Assembly: GCF_009930815.1 (NCBI RefSeq)
Contig: NZ_CP022222.1
Coordinates: 7,420,501-7,484,500, forward strand
Direction: 5' to 3'
From: Bradyrhizobium sp. CCBAU 051011
GTDB lineage: Bacteria > Pseudomonadota > Alphaproteobacteria > Rhizobiales > Xanthobacteraceae
Length of the DNA stretch: 64,000 bases
Below the pieces are notes generated by a model that did not search any database, was not told where the DNA came from, and saw nothing but the letters and a program-made list of their open reading frames with translations. This document shows, one piece after another, positions 53,247 through 62,359 of this stretch. Position numbers and translations under genes: made by a program. Numbering within the stretch: the first letter of the stretch is position 1; the number at the start of each line of letters is the position of its first letter.

Positions 53247-53343
53247 GATCATTGCGAGGGAACGGTGCGGCACCTTCTGAGTTGCCGCACCGTCACCTGC
53301 CCTGTAGCGGGTCCATTAGCCTCCTCGATCGCCGGACAAAGCG

Positions 53344-53520
53344 ATGGTGAAGGAAACGAAGTTCTTTCGAAAGCAAGCTGACAAGGCTGAACGCATGGCG
53401 CGGTCCGCCTCAGACGTGGAGATCGCCCAGAACTTCCAGAATATGGCGCGGGCCTACCGCGCGCAGGCTGAGGTTATGAAGGCCAAGAGGAAGGCCGACA
53501 AGAAACGCCGCGATGCGTAG
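53344..53520 (+). CDS. 58-residue basic helical protein, relative of the 46567 gene
   Basis: Starts MVKETKFFRKQADKAERMAR, then SASDVEIAQNFQNMARAYRA and a Lys/Arg-rich end (KAKRKADKKRRDA). The helix-turn-helix layout and the AERMA-SD / MA-YR-QA pattern match the protein at 46567-46734. Its tail is far more basic, suggesting nucleic-acid or membrane contact, which is inferred. A weak ribosome-binding site (GGACAAAGCG). Confidence 0.68.
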   Translation: MVKETKFFRKQADKAERMARSASDVEIAQNFQNMARAYRAQAEVMKAKRKADKKRRDA

Positions 53521-53592
53521 TGTGACGTTCTCGCATGGACGCCACGCCCTGATCGGCTTTGCGCACATGGCGAGCCGGTGTTATGCGGGGTC

Positions 53593-54075
53593 ATGCCCGC
53601 CCCTATCCTCCCCCTGATCGACGCAGTCACGCACTGGCCCGAGCGCGGCGCGCTGATCGGCCTCGATCTCGGCACCAAGACCATCGGCGTTGCCGTGTCC
53701 GATCCCGACCGCCGGCTCGCGACCGGCGTCGAGACCATCCAGCGCAAGGCTTTCAAGGCGGACGCGGCGCGGCTGCTCGCGATATCGGGCGAGCGCAACG
53801 CCGTTGGTTTCGTGCTCGGCCTGCCCATCAACATGGACGGCAGCGAAGGCCCCCGCGCGCAATCGACCCGCGCCTTCGCGCGCAATCTTGCAAAGCTGAC
53901 GGATCTCGCCATCGCGCTGTGGGACGAGCGGCTCTCGACCGCGGCGGTCGAGCGCGAACTGATCGGCATGGACGTCAGCCGCGCCCGCCGCGCCGAGGTG
54001 ATCGACGAGCATGCCGCGATCTTCATCCTGCAGGGTGCGCTCGACCGGCTCAAGACCCTTCGCGGGGATCGTTGA
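53593..54075 (+). CDS. ruvX: Putative pre-16S rRNA nuclease (Holliday-junction-resolvase-like, YqgF)
   Basis: 160 residues from the ATG at 53593; a GTG at 53578 is also possible. RNase H-fold motifs are intact: ALIGLDLGTKTIGVAVSD (first Asp), GFVLGLPINMDGSEGP, and WDERLSTAAVEREL with DEHAAIFILQGAL (third Asp). It is thought to trim the 5' end of 16S rRNA. It overlaps the next gene by TGATG, so the pair is co-translated. Confidence 0.95.
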   Translation: MPAPILPLIDAVTHWPERGALIGLDLGTKTIGVAVSDPDRRLATGVETIQRKAFKADAARLLAISGERNAVGFVLGLPINMDGSEGPRAQSTRAFARNLAKLTDLAIALWDERLSTAAVERELIGMDVSRARRAEVIDEHAAIFILQGALDRLKTLRGDR

Positions 54076-54998
54076 TGGCGGTGGTGATCTCGGCGCTGCT
54101 GCCGGTGTTTCTCCTGATCGTGCTCGGTTTCATCCTCAGGCGCAGCCTGATGCGGCTGGACACGCAATGGCATGGGCTGGAGCGGCTGACGTATTACGTG
54201 CTGTTTCCGACGCTGCTGATCCAGACGCTGGTGAAGGCCGACTTATCCAGTGTTCCGGTGGCGGGCGTCGGCGGCGCGCTGATGCTCTCGGCGCTGGCGA
54301 TGTCGCTGTTGTGCCTGGCGCTGCGGCCCCTTTTCTCCCGCTGGAACATCGATGGCCCGGCGTTCACCTCGATCTTCCAGGGTGCCACGCGCTGGCAGAC
54401 TTATGTCGCGCTCGCCGTCTCCAGCAATCTCTTTGGCCACACCGGACTGGCGCTGGCCTCCGTCGCGATGGTCGCGATCATTCCGCTTGTGAATATATTC
54501 AGCGTATCGGTGCTGGCTCACTACGCTGCGCCGGAAAAGCAGTCGCTCCGTGCGATTGTCATGACGGTGCTCACGAATCCTCTGATCTGGGCCTGTGCGC
54601 TCGGGCTTGCGGTGAATGTCACGCATCTGCCACTGCCACAGGTCTGGCACGATGTCGCCGAGGCGCTCGGCCGCTCCTCCCTCGGCATCGGCCTGCTCGT
54701 CACCGGCGCGGGCCTGCAGCTTGCGGGTATGTTCCGCCCGAGCCTGGCCGCTTCGATCGCGGTGTTCCTCAAGCTGATCCTGATGCCGGCTGTTGGCGTC
54801 GCGCTGGCGCTGTGGTTCGGCATATCGGGCTCAAGCCTGGTGATCGTGGCTGTCTGCTCGGCCGTGCCCACCTCGTCTTCCGCCTACGTGCTGGCGCGGC
54901 AGATGGGCGGCGACGCGCCGCTATTGGCCCAGATCATCACGTTGCAGACGATTTTGGCCGCGGTGACGATGCCGATCGTGATCGCGCTAGTGGCATAG
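54075..54998 (+). CDS. AEC (auxin efflux carrier)-family transporter
   Basis: 307 residues starting at the ATG of TGATG at the ruvX end. Ten helices: MAVVISALLPVFLLIVLGFI opens the AEC fold, with YYVLFPTLLIQTLVKADLSS (conserved FP-LL), TNPLIWACALGLAVN, and a C-terminal VCSAVPTSSSAYVLARQMGG (the PxAxxxxxLA-type motif). Family members carry malate, malonate or other carboxylates. The substrate is not known. Confidence 0.9.
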   Translation: MAVVISALLPVFLLIVLGFILRRSLMRLDTQWHGLERLTYYVLFPTLLIQTLVKADLSSVPVAGVGGALMLSALAMSLLCLALRPLFSRWNIDGPAFTSIFQGATRWQTYVALAVSSNLFGHTGLALASVAMVAIIPLVNIFSVSVLAHYAAPEKQSLRAIVMTVLTNPLIWACALGLAVNVTHLPLPQVWHDVAEALGRSSLGIGLLVTGAGLQLAGMFRPSLAASIAVFLKLILMPAVGVALALWFGISGSSLVIVAVCSAVPTSSSAYVLARQMGGDAPLLAQIITLQTILAAVTMPIVIALVA

Positions 54999-55125
54999 AA
55001 CAACCGCAGCGGATATTGTCGCGGCGCAAACTTGCCTCGTGCCAGCCCACTAGGTAGAAATAAACAACGCGCTTTGTCGATCACCACCCGATGCGTCCCA
55101 CAGGCCCGAGCATGGTCATTCCACC

Positions 55126-55818
55126 TTGATCCCGCCATTGAGCAACGTCTGGCCAAGGCTTGTGATCGTCGAGGGGATCATGGGCTCCGGCAAGTCGACC
55201 GTCACAGTGAACATCGCTCGCCGGCTGGAGGCATCGGGCATCCCCGCCACCGGGATAACCGAAGGGGTCGATCCGCATCCGATCCGCTTCGATTGGGACC
55301 TGCCCTGGAGCGCGATGCCGCCGGCAGAGCTTGCCAAATCGTGCATCGCCAAGTGGCGCGCCTTCGTTGACAGTTCGCTGGCCGCCGACCGCATCCAGGC
55401 TGTCGACGGGCAACTGTTCCACGGCAATCTGACGTCGCTGCTGCTGCTCGAAGCCAACATGGAGTTGATCGCCGCCTATTGCCGGGAAGTTGTCGCGGTC
55501 ATCAAGCCGTTGCGCCCGCTGCTGATCTATTTCCACCAGGACGACGTCGACAGCGCCATTCGCGCCGTCTCGGCGCAGCGAGGCGATAAATGGGTGAACT
55601 ATCAGACCAACTGGAAACTGGAATCGCCGTACGCCAAGAGGCGCGGGCTGGCCGGTCTTGACGGCCTGATCGCCCTCTATCGTCAATATCGGACGTTCAC
55701 CGACCAATTGTTTGCGGATCTCGATATTCCGAAGATCAGCATCGAGAACTCGCGGCAGCAATGGGCGCTCTATGACGACATCATCGATCGCGCGTTGACG
55801 AACCCGAATACAACGTAG
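55126..55818 (+). CDS. P-loop nucleotide-binding protein of unknown function
   Basis: About 230 residues if the TTG at 55126 is the start; a GTG at 55162 is an alternative and no in-frame ATG precedes the P-loop. The Walker A is VEGIMGSGKSTVTV (residues 15-28). The rest has Asp/Trp-rich segments (FDWDLPWSAMPP) and LIYFHQDDVDSAIRAVS, the latter resembling the lid region of deoxynucleoside/thymidylate-kinase-like folds. It is probably a small kinase or sugar-phosphate-type enzyme. The gene sits between AEC and CPBP genes with no clear operon. Confidence 0.68.
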   Translation: MIPPLSNVWPRLVIVEGIMGSGKSTVTVNIARRLEASGIPATGITEGVDPHPIRFDWDLPWSAMPPAELAKSCIAKWRAFVDSSLAADRIQAVDGQLFHGNLTSLLLLEANMELIAAYCREVVAVIKPLRPLLIYFHQDDVDSAIRAVSAQRGDKWVNYQTNWKLESPYAKRRGLAGLDGLIALYRQYRTFTDQLFADLDIPKISIENSRQQWALYDDIIDRALTNPNTT

Positions 55819-55847
55819 GCCCACACCCGTACATCGTCCGGTTTGAC

Positions 55848-56633
55848 CTACCCACTCCCCGCCAGCCAGAACGTCTGGATCGTCGCCGCCAGATTGTTGA
55901 TGCCGTGCAGGACGATCGTCAGCCAGGTCGAGCCGGTGCGGTAGCGGAGATAGCCGAGCAGCAGGCCGATGGTAAACACCTCGCCGAAGAAGAACCAGTC
56001 GTACTGCAGATGCAGCGCGGTCCAGGCCAGCGACGACAGGAAGATGGCGCCGGTGACGCCGAGCCTTGATTCCGACCAGCCGCGATAGAGAAACCCGCGC
56101 GCGAAGATCTCTTCCCACATCGGTGCGGCGACGGAAAACGCGATCACCAAAAGCCACAGCGCGCCATCGGCCTGCGCTGATTTCAGGACATCGCCCATGA
56201 AGCCCGGCGTCACCTCGCGCCCGAGTGCGCGAGACAGCAGGTCCCAGCCGCCGACGAGAATGACCAGCGCGGCGAGGCCCGTGAAGAAATTGCGCCATGA
56301 GGGCCAGCGCAGCGCCAGATAGTCGGTGAAGGATATGCGCGTCGGGCGGATCGCGATCCATGTCGCCAACAGCACGGCGGGCAACCCGAGAATGACCGAG
56401 AGCGAGATGGTCAGGCCGCTGCCCACGACCCGGATCGCCTCGGCGATGTCGAACGATCCGCCCTGGCGCAGCACGAAGTAGATGATGACTGTGAGCTGGC
56501 CGAGGAACATCCCGGCGAAGATGAACATGCCCCAGAGCGTGGTGCCCCAGAATTTCCAGACGCGTGGCGACTGCGGCTGATCCGGGACCGCGGCCGGAGC
56601 CGTGACGGGACTTGCGGTGGTGAGGGAGTCCAT
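55848..56633 (-). CDS. CPBP-family intramembrane glutamic endopeptidase
   Basis: 261 residues from the ATG at 56633. Seven hydrophobic helices after a Pro-rich cytosolic N-terminus. PMWEEIFARGFLYRG (residues 171-185) is the EExxxR motif of Abi/Rce1 proteases, with H-containing TALHLQYDWFFFGE and IVLHGINNLAA as motifs 2 and 3. In the family these prenyl-protease-like enzymes cleave in or near the membrane. The target is unknown. The E-E-x3-R/H/H/N set looks complete. Confidence 0.88.
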   Translation of the reverse strand: MDSLTTASPVTAPAAVPDQPQSPRVWKFWGTTLWGMFIFAGMFLGQLTVIIYFVLRQGGSFDIAEAIRVVGSGLTISLSVILGLPAVLLATWIAIRPTRISFTDYLALRWPSWRNFFTGLAALVILVGGWDLLSRALGREVTPGFMGDVLKSAQADGALWLLVIAFSVAAPMWEEIFARGFLYRGWSESRLGVTGAIFLSSLAWTALHLQYDWFFFGEVFTIGLLLGYLRYRTGSTWLTIVLHGINNLAATIQTFWLAGSG

Positions 56634-56664
56634 CAAATAACTTTCATGGCGAGAGGATTATCTT

Positions 56665-56731
56665 CGTCATGCCCGGGCATAGGCGAGCGGCAGCGACGCC
56701 GTCCTTCGAACGGCTATGCCCGGCCATGACG
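56665..56731. repeat. Palindromic repeat CGTCATGCCCGGGCATAG...TATGCCCGGCCATGACG
   Basis: Ends CGTCATGCCCGGGCATA and TATGCCCGGCCATGACG are inverted (one bulged base). It lies between the protease gene and the end of the dehydrogenase gene and may form a terminator-like hairpin for both. Confidence 0.8.
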
Positions 56732-56749
56732 GTGGGACGCATTCATTTT

Positions 56750-58393
56750 TCACGGCAGTGCGCGCTCCAAAAGGCCGCGTATATCGCCACGTGCCAGATC
56801 GACCGCGCCGTACATGCCGGCATGATTCCCGACAAGACGTGTGACGGCGAACAATGCCGCGTGCGCCGGCGACACGGCATTGAGGGCGGCAGCAGCCGCC
56901 AGCAGCGCCAGCCTTTCGACCGCCAGCCGCGCCACGCGCTCGCTGTCCGGCCGGCGGAACGCCTTGCCGATGAAGGTGATCGCCTCGCCCGCGCCAGGCA
57001 ATCCCAGCGTCTCGCCGGTCAGTTCATGCACGATTGTGGAAGCCGTTTCCGGCTCGCGCGACAGCGCACGCAGCACGTCGAGGCACATCACATTGCCGGA
57101 GCCTTCCCAGATCGCATTGACCGGCGACTCCCGGTAATGCCGCGCCAGAATACCCTCCTCCACGTAACCATTGCCGCCGAGGCACTCCATCGCTTCATAG
57201 AGAAAGCCGGGCGCGCTCTTGCAGACCCAGTATTTGATCGCCGGTGTCAGCAGCCGCATATAGGCCGCTTCCTTGGCATCGACGGGCGCACGGTCGAACG
57301 ACCGGCACAGCCGCATCACCAGCGCGACGGTAGCCTCGACATGCAGCGCCATGTCCGACAGCACCGCCTGCATCAGTGGCTGATCGGCGAGATGCTTCTG
57401 GAACACGCTGCGATGCCGCGAGTGATGGAGCGCATGTGCGAGCCCCGATCGCATCAGGCCGGCGGACGCAATCGCGCAATCCTGGCGGGTCAACTGCACC
57501 ATCTGGATGATGGTGCGGATGCCCTTGCCTTCCGCGCCGACGCGTTCGGCATAGGCGCCATGAAACTCGACTTCCGACGAGGCATTCGAGCGGTTGCCGA
57601 GCTTGTCCTTCAGCCGCTGGAAGCGGATCGCGTTGATCGAGCCGTCGGGCGCAAAGCGCGGCATCAGGAAGCAGCTCAGGCCCTCTTCGGCCTGCGCCAG
57701 CACCAGGAAGGCGTCGCACATCGGCGCCGACATGAACCATTTGTGCCCGGTGATGCGGTAGGCGTCCCCGTCGCGCTCGGCCCGCGTCATGTTGGAGCGC
57801 ACATCGGTGCCGCCCTGCTTCTCGGTCATGCCCATGCCGAGCGTCATGCCGCGCTTGGTCCACCAGGGCGCAAACGCCGGATCGTAGGATCGTGTGCCCA
57901 GCACCGGCATCACCTTGGCCAGTAGCTTGGGCTGCTCCGCCAGCGCGGCGACGGAGGCCCGCGTCATGGTGATCGGACAGAGATGCCCGGTCTCGACCTG
58001 CGCGGCCATGTAGAATTTCGCCGCGCGTATCACCTCCGACGCGCCGCCGGCCGGCTTGCCGTCGGCGGCCCATGTCGAGTTGTGTACGCCGGCGTGTGCG
58101 CTGTGTGCCATCAGTTCGTGATAGGCGGGATGAAACTCGACCTCGTCGCGGCGATTGCCGCGTGAATCGAAGGTGCGCAGTTTCGGCGTGTTCTCATTGG
58201 CGACGCGGCCGCGTTCAGCCATCGCCGCCGAGCCCCAATGCTTGCCGAAGTCGGATAACTCGCCCTGTGCAGACGCGCCTCCATTGGAGGCGACCGCCTC
58301 CACCAATGGTCGATCGGCCATATACAGATCGATATCCCAAAACGGCGGCGACTGGTTGAAGACCTCGTGGGTCGAAAATGCTGCCTGGCTCAT
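56750..58393 (-). CDS. AidB-like acyl-CoA dehydrogenase
   Basis: 547 residues, longer than ordinary acyl-CoA dehydrogenases and like the AidB/isovaleryl type. GMTLGMGMTEKQGGTDVRSN and RITGHKWFMSAPMCDAFLVL are FAD- and substrate-loop motifs; CLGGNGYVEEGILARHYRES and NAIWEGSGNVMCLDVLRALS are typical of the AidB branch. The long N-terminal region (residues 1-120) with NQSPPFWDIDLYMADRPLV also matches AidB, which binds DNA in E. coli. The substrate is uncertain. Alkylation-response or fatty-acyl roles are both possible. Confidence 0.9.
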   Translation of the reverse strand: MSQAAFSTHEVFNQSPPFWDIDLYMADRPLVEAVASNGGASAQGELSDFGKHWGSAAMAERGRVANENTPKLRTFDSRGNRRDEVEFHPAYHELMAHSAHAGVHNSTWAADGKPAGGASEVIRAAKFYMAAQVETGHLCPITMTRASVAALAEQPKLLAKVMPVLGTRSYDPAFAPWWTKRGMTLGMGMTEKQGGTDVRSNMTRAERDGDAYRITGHKWFMSAPMCDAFLVLAQAEEGLSCFLMPRFAPDGSINAIRFQRLKDKLGNRSNASSEVEFHGAYAERVGAEGKGIRTIIQMVQLTRQDCAIASAGLMRSGLAHALHHSRHRSVFQKHLADQPLMQAVLSDMALHVEATVALVMRLCRSFDRAPVDAKEAAYMRLLTPAIKYWVCKSAPGFLYEAMECLGGNGYVEEGILARHYRESPVNAIWEGSGNVMCLDVLRALSREPETASTIVHELTGETLGLPGAGEAITFIGKAFRRPDSERVARLAVERLALLAAAAALNAVSPAHAALFAVTRLVGNHAGMYGAVDLARGDIRGLLERALP

Positions 58394-58527
58394 GGCTGGT
58401 CCTGGAACCGTGAATCACTTCCGCGGTGCGATCGGGAAATCATAGGCCCGTCCGCCGGCGCGGGGCAGTGAAAAAAAGCGATTCTGGCTATGTTTGAAAC
58501 TCCGATCCCGCTGAGCCGCAGCGAAGC

Positions 58528-58942
58528 TCAGATCGCACGCGTCTTGTCCGCCTTGGTCTTCGAAGCCAGGATCGGAAGGATCTCCCCTGTGCGCAACGGC
58601 CGACCGCCGGGGAAGGCGGACATCTGCAGACTTGATGTATGCGTTGCTCTATCCACCGGAGAGACGAAGACAAAGCGAACCTCGATCTTGTGCTTGACCG
58701 TATAGCCTTGCCACTTTGGGTGCTCACGCGTCAGGGTTTGGGCAAGTTCGCAACGCAGCAGGTCGGAGGTCGACGTGGTCTTCGTAATCCCCTCGCGCGT
58801 GACCTTCCTCCATATAGCATTGATCGTTGACGGCGCTGATCCGGGCATCGACGCGCTGAAAGTTGACTCGCTTGTCGTACTGATCGTGCGTGGCCAGGCC
58901 GGCAGCGCCGAGGGCAACAATTACAATGCCTACGAGACGCAT
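58528..58942 (-). pseudogene. Exported small protein gene with an apparent +1 frameshift
   Basis: The ATG at 58942 follows AAGGAG by eight bases and encodes MRLVGIVIVALGAAGLATHD, a signal/anchor helix, then YDKRVNFQRVDARISAVNDQ and CYMEE. After the GGAGGAAGG near 58804-58812 the sense continues in the next frame: KVTREGITKTTSTSDLLRCE, then TREHPKWQGYTVKHKIEVRF and SLQMSAFPGGRPLRTGEILP, ending DKTRAI. Removing one G would give one protein of about 137 residues. Both halves look like ordinary coding sequence. Function unknown. Confidence 0.68.
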
Positions 58943-59073
58943 CCTTCGTGCTCCTTGTTGCCCCCACATCATGTGCCGGCAATTAAGGAGGGTTGAACGC
59001 GCTCTCAGCTACTTTTGCGATGGAAACCGTTGTCTTGCGAAAATGCTTCGGATTTGAAGAAATCTCTTCGCAC

Positions 59074-59835
59074 CTACCGCGCCCGCGTGATCGGGAAATC
59101 ATGGGCTTGCCCGCCCGCCCCCGGCAGCGAGAAATGCCACCACTCCTTCGAATAGTTTACAAAGCCTCGCCGCGCCATCACCTGAACCAGCTTCTCCCGC
59201 CAGCGGCGCTGCGCTGGCGTGATGGATTTCGCCGCCGTGTGCGACTTGGTGTCGGAGCAATCGTAGCCGGTACCCATGTCGACGCTGCCGTCCGGCGCGC
59301 GCAGGTTCACATTGGCGGTGCAGTCGGCATAGTCCTTGGTGGAATCAAAGGTGGCCGAATTGTCGGCTTTCAGATCGACCAAAGTGAGATCGAGCGCGGC
59401 GCCGGTGGAATGCCCGGAACGTTCGGCGATGTAACCTAAGCGAAACAGGTCGGCCTTGCTGAACGAGGGATTGTAGCGCTTCTGCGCCGGCGTTTCGCGG
59501 CCGTCGCGCGACCAGGCCACCATATCGGCGACCGCGCGCGTCGGCCGGTAGCAGTCGAACATCTTCAGCGACAGGTTCTGCAGCGCGAGTTCTTCCTGAA
59601 CGCTTTTCAGGAGCGTGCCGACCTCGCGCTTCACCACGCATTCGGCGGCCTCATATCCCCTGAGCGGGCGGCCGACGAAATTGTTCGAGCCGGCGTAGCG
59701 GATATCCTGGATGATGGTCGGATCGACATCGCGCAGGTACACAAAGCCGGCCGGCAGCTTCTGCGGCTGCGCGGCGACGCTGGCCAGACAGCATGCCGCA
59801 AGAATCGCAGCAAGGCCTCGTCCTGCGCGGATCAC
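59074..59835 (-). CDS. D-alanyl-D-alanine dipeptidase, VanX-like (M15D)
   Basis: 253 residues from a GTG at 59835 that overlaps the stop of the caspase-like gene (GTGA). A signal peptide ends about residue 22 (ILAACCLASVAAQ). FVYLRDVDPTIIQDIRYAGS opens the domain. Zn ligands are in ERSGHSTGAALDLTLVDL (SxHxxGxAxD) and the C-terminal KEWWHFSLPGAGG (ExxH), all M15/VanX-type. Exported VanX relatives hydrolyse D-Ala-D-Ala in the periplasm, here most likely from peptidoglycan turnover and not vancomycin resistance. No van genes are present. Confidence 0.93.
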   Translation of the reverse strand: MIRAGRGLAAILAACCLASVAAQPQKLPAGFVYLRDVDPTIIQDIRYAGSNNFVGRPLRGYEAAECVVKREVGTLLKSVQEELALQNLSLKMFDCYRPTRAVADMVAWSRDGRETPAQKRYNPSFSKADLFRLGYIAERSGHSTGAALDLTLVDLKADNSATFDSTKDYADCTANVNLRAPDGSVDMGTGYDCSDTKSHTAAKSITPAQRRWREKLVQVMARRGFVNYSKEWWHFSLPGAGGQAHDFPITRAR

Positions 59836-61212
59836 GGAGCCCGCTCCGAACCGACCACCAGTTTCGTGAGCGCGGTATCGGTGTATTTGTTGCCGGCCCA
59901 GACATCGTCGATGATGAACTTCACCCAGTAGGCCCTGATCGGTTTGGACAGTGTCAGCATCTCGGAGCCGAGGCTGTCGCGCAGCGTATAGGTCTGCGTC
60001 TCGCCTTGCGAGAACACGGCGCGCAACTGGCGCACGCGGTTGTTCTTCTGGAAGATATCATTGCTCTTCTGATAGCCGTTCCGGACGTTGATGGACTTCA
60101 CCAGGCGCATGGCGTCGAACTCGATCGTGATCCACTCGCCGACGCCATTGCCGTCCCTGCCCTCGACCCATGCATCGCCGGTGGAGCCGGCGAAAAGATT
60201 CTGCACGCCATAGGAATTGCCGAACTGCGGCTTGCGCATCGAACTGACGCAATAGGTCTCGTGGCCGTTGCGCACACAAGTTTCGCCCGGGGCGCCCGGC
60301 CGCGACGGCCGCACCGCGCGTTCGGATTCAGGCGCGACATTCGCAAGTTTGGTGGCGGGTTGCTCGACGCGGCCGCCGCTCAACTGCCCCGCCAGGTAGA
60401 TCCGTCCGCCGAGGGTCTGATCGTAATAGGCCGGCGTCTGCTCATGCGGCGCAGGCAGGCCGCGCTCGTCGGTTGCCTTCAGCGCCAGTTCGGCGACGCG
60501 TTCACGCACTTCGACGGCGAGATCGCCGAGATGCAAGTCCGGCCGCCTGAGCTGGTCGGCGAAGATCCGCGTGAAGACCGAATTATGCGCGGCGTCGTTG
60601 CCGCCCAGGCGATCCAGCGCGGTCTGGCCGATGCCGGCGGAATACAGCGTGAAAATGCCGCGCGCGGGCTTGGCATCGGCCAGCCCGCGCGTGTTGCCGA
60701 TCGAGCGGCCGGCGGCGCGCGGGAACGGATTGTCGCGGCAGGCATCGATCACCAGCAGCGCCACGCGAACCGACCGCGCCTGCAGCTCGGCAATCAGATC
60801 CGGTTCGGCGAGAGAGGCGCCGCGGACGCGCGCCTCCGCGCCTTCAGTCACGGCCGGCACGTCACTCGGGACCAGATAGTTGACGCCGGAGATCGCGACG
60901 CCATGCCCGGCGAAGAACAGGGCTGCCGTATCGCCCGGCTGCAGCGGTGAATTCGGCGAGCTTGTCGATCATGGCCTGACGGCCAAGGTTGGTGCCGACG
61001 ATGACCTCGAAACCGAGCGACCTCAGCGTCCCCGCGACCGTGGTGGCGTCGTTGACGGCTTTCCTGAGCTGCCGGTCGGCAGGCAGATTGGGATAGAGAT
61101 CGTTGCCGATGGCGAGCGCGACGCGCTTCTCGGCCATGGCCGGCGTGGCGGCGAGAAGCACCAGCGCCATACAGGCAGTCGCGCCGGCCAGCGTCCGCGA
61201 AGCGATCACCAT
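59832..61212 (-). pseudogene. Exported caspase-like (C14) protein with C-terminal discoidin-like domain, frameshifted
   Basis: From the ATG at 61212 a signal peptide (GATACMALVLLAATPAMA) precedes EKRVALAIGNDLYPNLPADR and VIVGTNLGRQAMIDKLAEFT. At about 60945 the frame shifts by +1 (one base extra or two missing). It resumes as LQPGDTAALFFAGHGVAISG (catalytic His) and VALLVIDACRDNPFPRAAGR (catalytic Cys), so the dyad is complete. After a proline-rich linker, residues with GDAWVEGRDGNGVGEWITIE and INVRNGYQKSNDIF look like a discoidin/NADase-type glycan-binding domain. The gene overlaps the dipeptidase gene by GTGA. An intact protein would be about 459 residues. Confidence 0.75.
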
Positions 61213-61402
61213 GGATTGAATGAAATGCCGCACTTTCCCTGCCCGATGCGCCACGCGCCAATCCTGTGATCCTAGCCGAAAACAGCCGCCACGGGACACC
61301 GGCGGGCGGCATTTCCCTGTGGCCGAAGCCCTAGTGGATAAGTCCGGACGCCGGATTTGAGGCTTGCCCCGCGTGGCATCTCTCCCTATAGCTCTGGCTT
61401 TA

Positions 61403-62356
61403 ATGACCCCTATATCGAAATCGACCTTCGTCCTCGGGCACCGGCATCTGCTGGGAATCGAGGGGCTTTCCGCTGCCGACATTACCGGCCTGCTCGACCT
61501 TTCCGAGGAATATGTCGAGCTCAACCGCCAGGTCGACAAAAAGCGCACCTCCTTGCGCGGTCGCACCCAGGTGAACCTGTTTTTCGAGGCCTCGACCCGG
61601 ACCCAGTCCTCGTTCGAACTGGCAGGAAAAAGGCTTGGTGCCGACGTCATGAACATGTCGGTGTCCTCGTCCTCGATCCGCAAGGGCGAGACGCTGATGG
61701 ACACGGCGGTCACGCTCAACGCCATGCATCCGGATATCCTGGTAGTGCGGCACCACGCCTCCGGGGCGGTGGAACTCCTGGCGCGCAAGGTCGACGGTTC
61801 CGTGATCAATGCCGGCGACGGTGCCCACGAACATCCGACCCAGGCGCTGCTGGACGCGCTGACCATCCGCCGGAATAAAGGCCGGCTGGAAGGGCTGGTG
61901 ATCGCGATCTGCGGCGACGTCATGCACTCCCGCGTGGCGCGCTCCAATATCCTCCTGCTCAACACCATGGGCGCCCGCGTCCGCGTCGTGGCCCCCTCTA
62001 CGCTGCTGCCCCGCGGCATCGAGCGGATGGGAGTCGAGGTCGCGCGCGACATGCGCGAGGGCCTCAATGGCGCCGACATCGTGATGATGCTGCGGCTGCA
62101 GCGCGAGCGCATGAACGGCTCGTTCGTGCCGTCGTCGGGCGAGTATTTTCACTATTTCGGCCTCGACCAGAAGAAACTATCCTACGCCAAGCCGGATGCG
62201 CTGGTGATGCATCCGGGGCCGATGAACCGCGGCGTCGAGATCGACTCGCTCGTGGCAGACGGCGCGCAATCGCTGATCCGTGAACAAGTCGAAATGGGAG
62301 TGGCAGTGCGGATGGCGGTGCTGGAAGCGCTCGCCCGCAACCTGCCGAACGCGTAA
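61403..62356 (+). CDS. pyrB: Aspartate carbamoyltransferase, catalytic subunit
   Basis: 317 residues from the ATG at 61403. [20 protein letters not shown] has the STRT carbamoyl-phosphate loop (residues 64-67), [15 protein letters not shown] and [16 protein letters not shown] the HPTQ motif, and [17 protein letters not shown] the HPGP motif of ATCase. It makes carbamoyl aspartate in pyrimidine synthesis. pyrC starts four bases after its stop. No pyrI regulatory gene is present, and the pyrC-like partner may play that structural part. Confidence 0.97.
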   Translation: MTPISKSTFVLGHRHLLGIEGLSAADITGLLDLSEEYVELNRQVDKKRTSLRGRTQVNLFFEASTRTQSSFELAGKRLGADVMNMSVSSSSIRKGETLMDTAVTLNAMHPDILVVRHHASGAVELLARKVDGSVINAGDGAHEHPTQALLDALTIRRNKGRLEGLVIAICGDVMHSRVARSNILLLNTMGARVRVVAPSTLLPRGIERMGVEVARDMREGLNGADIVMMLRLQRERMNGSFVPSSGEYFHYFGLDQKKLSYAKPDALVMHPGPMNRGVEIDSLVADGAQSLIREQVEMGVAVRMAVLEALARNLPNA

Positions 62357-62359
62357 ATC

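Noticed and set aside
59074..59835. Vancomycin-resistance interpretation of the VanX-like gene
   Set aside because: Signal peptide, Gram-negative context and absence of vanH/vanA/vanRS point to a periplasmic dipeptidase, not glycopeptide resistance.
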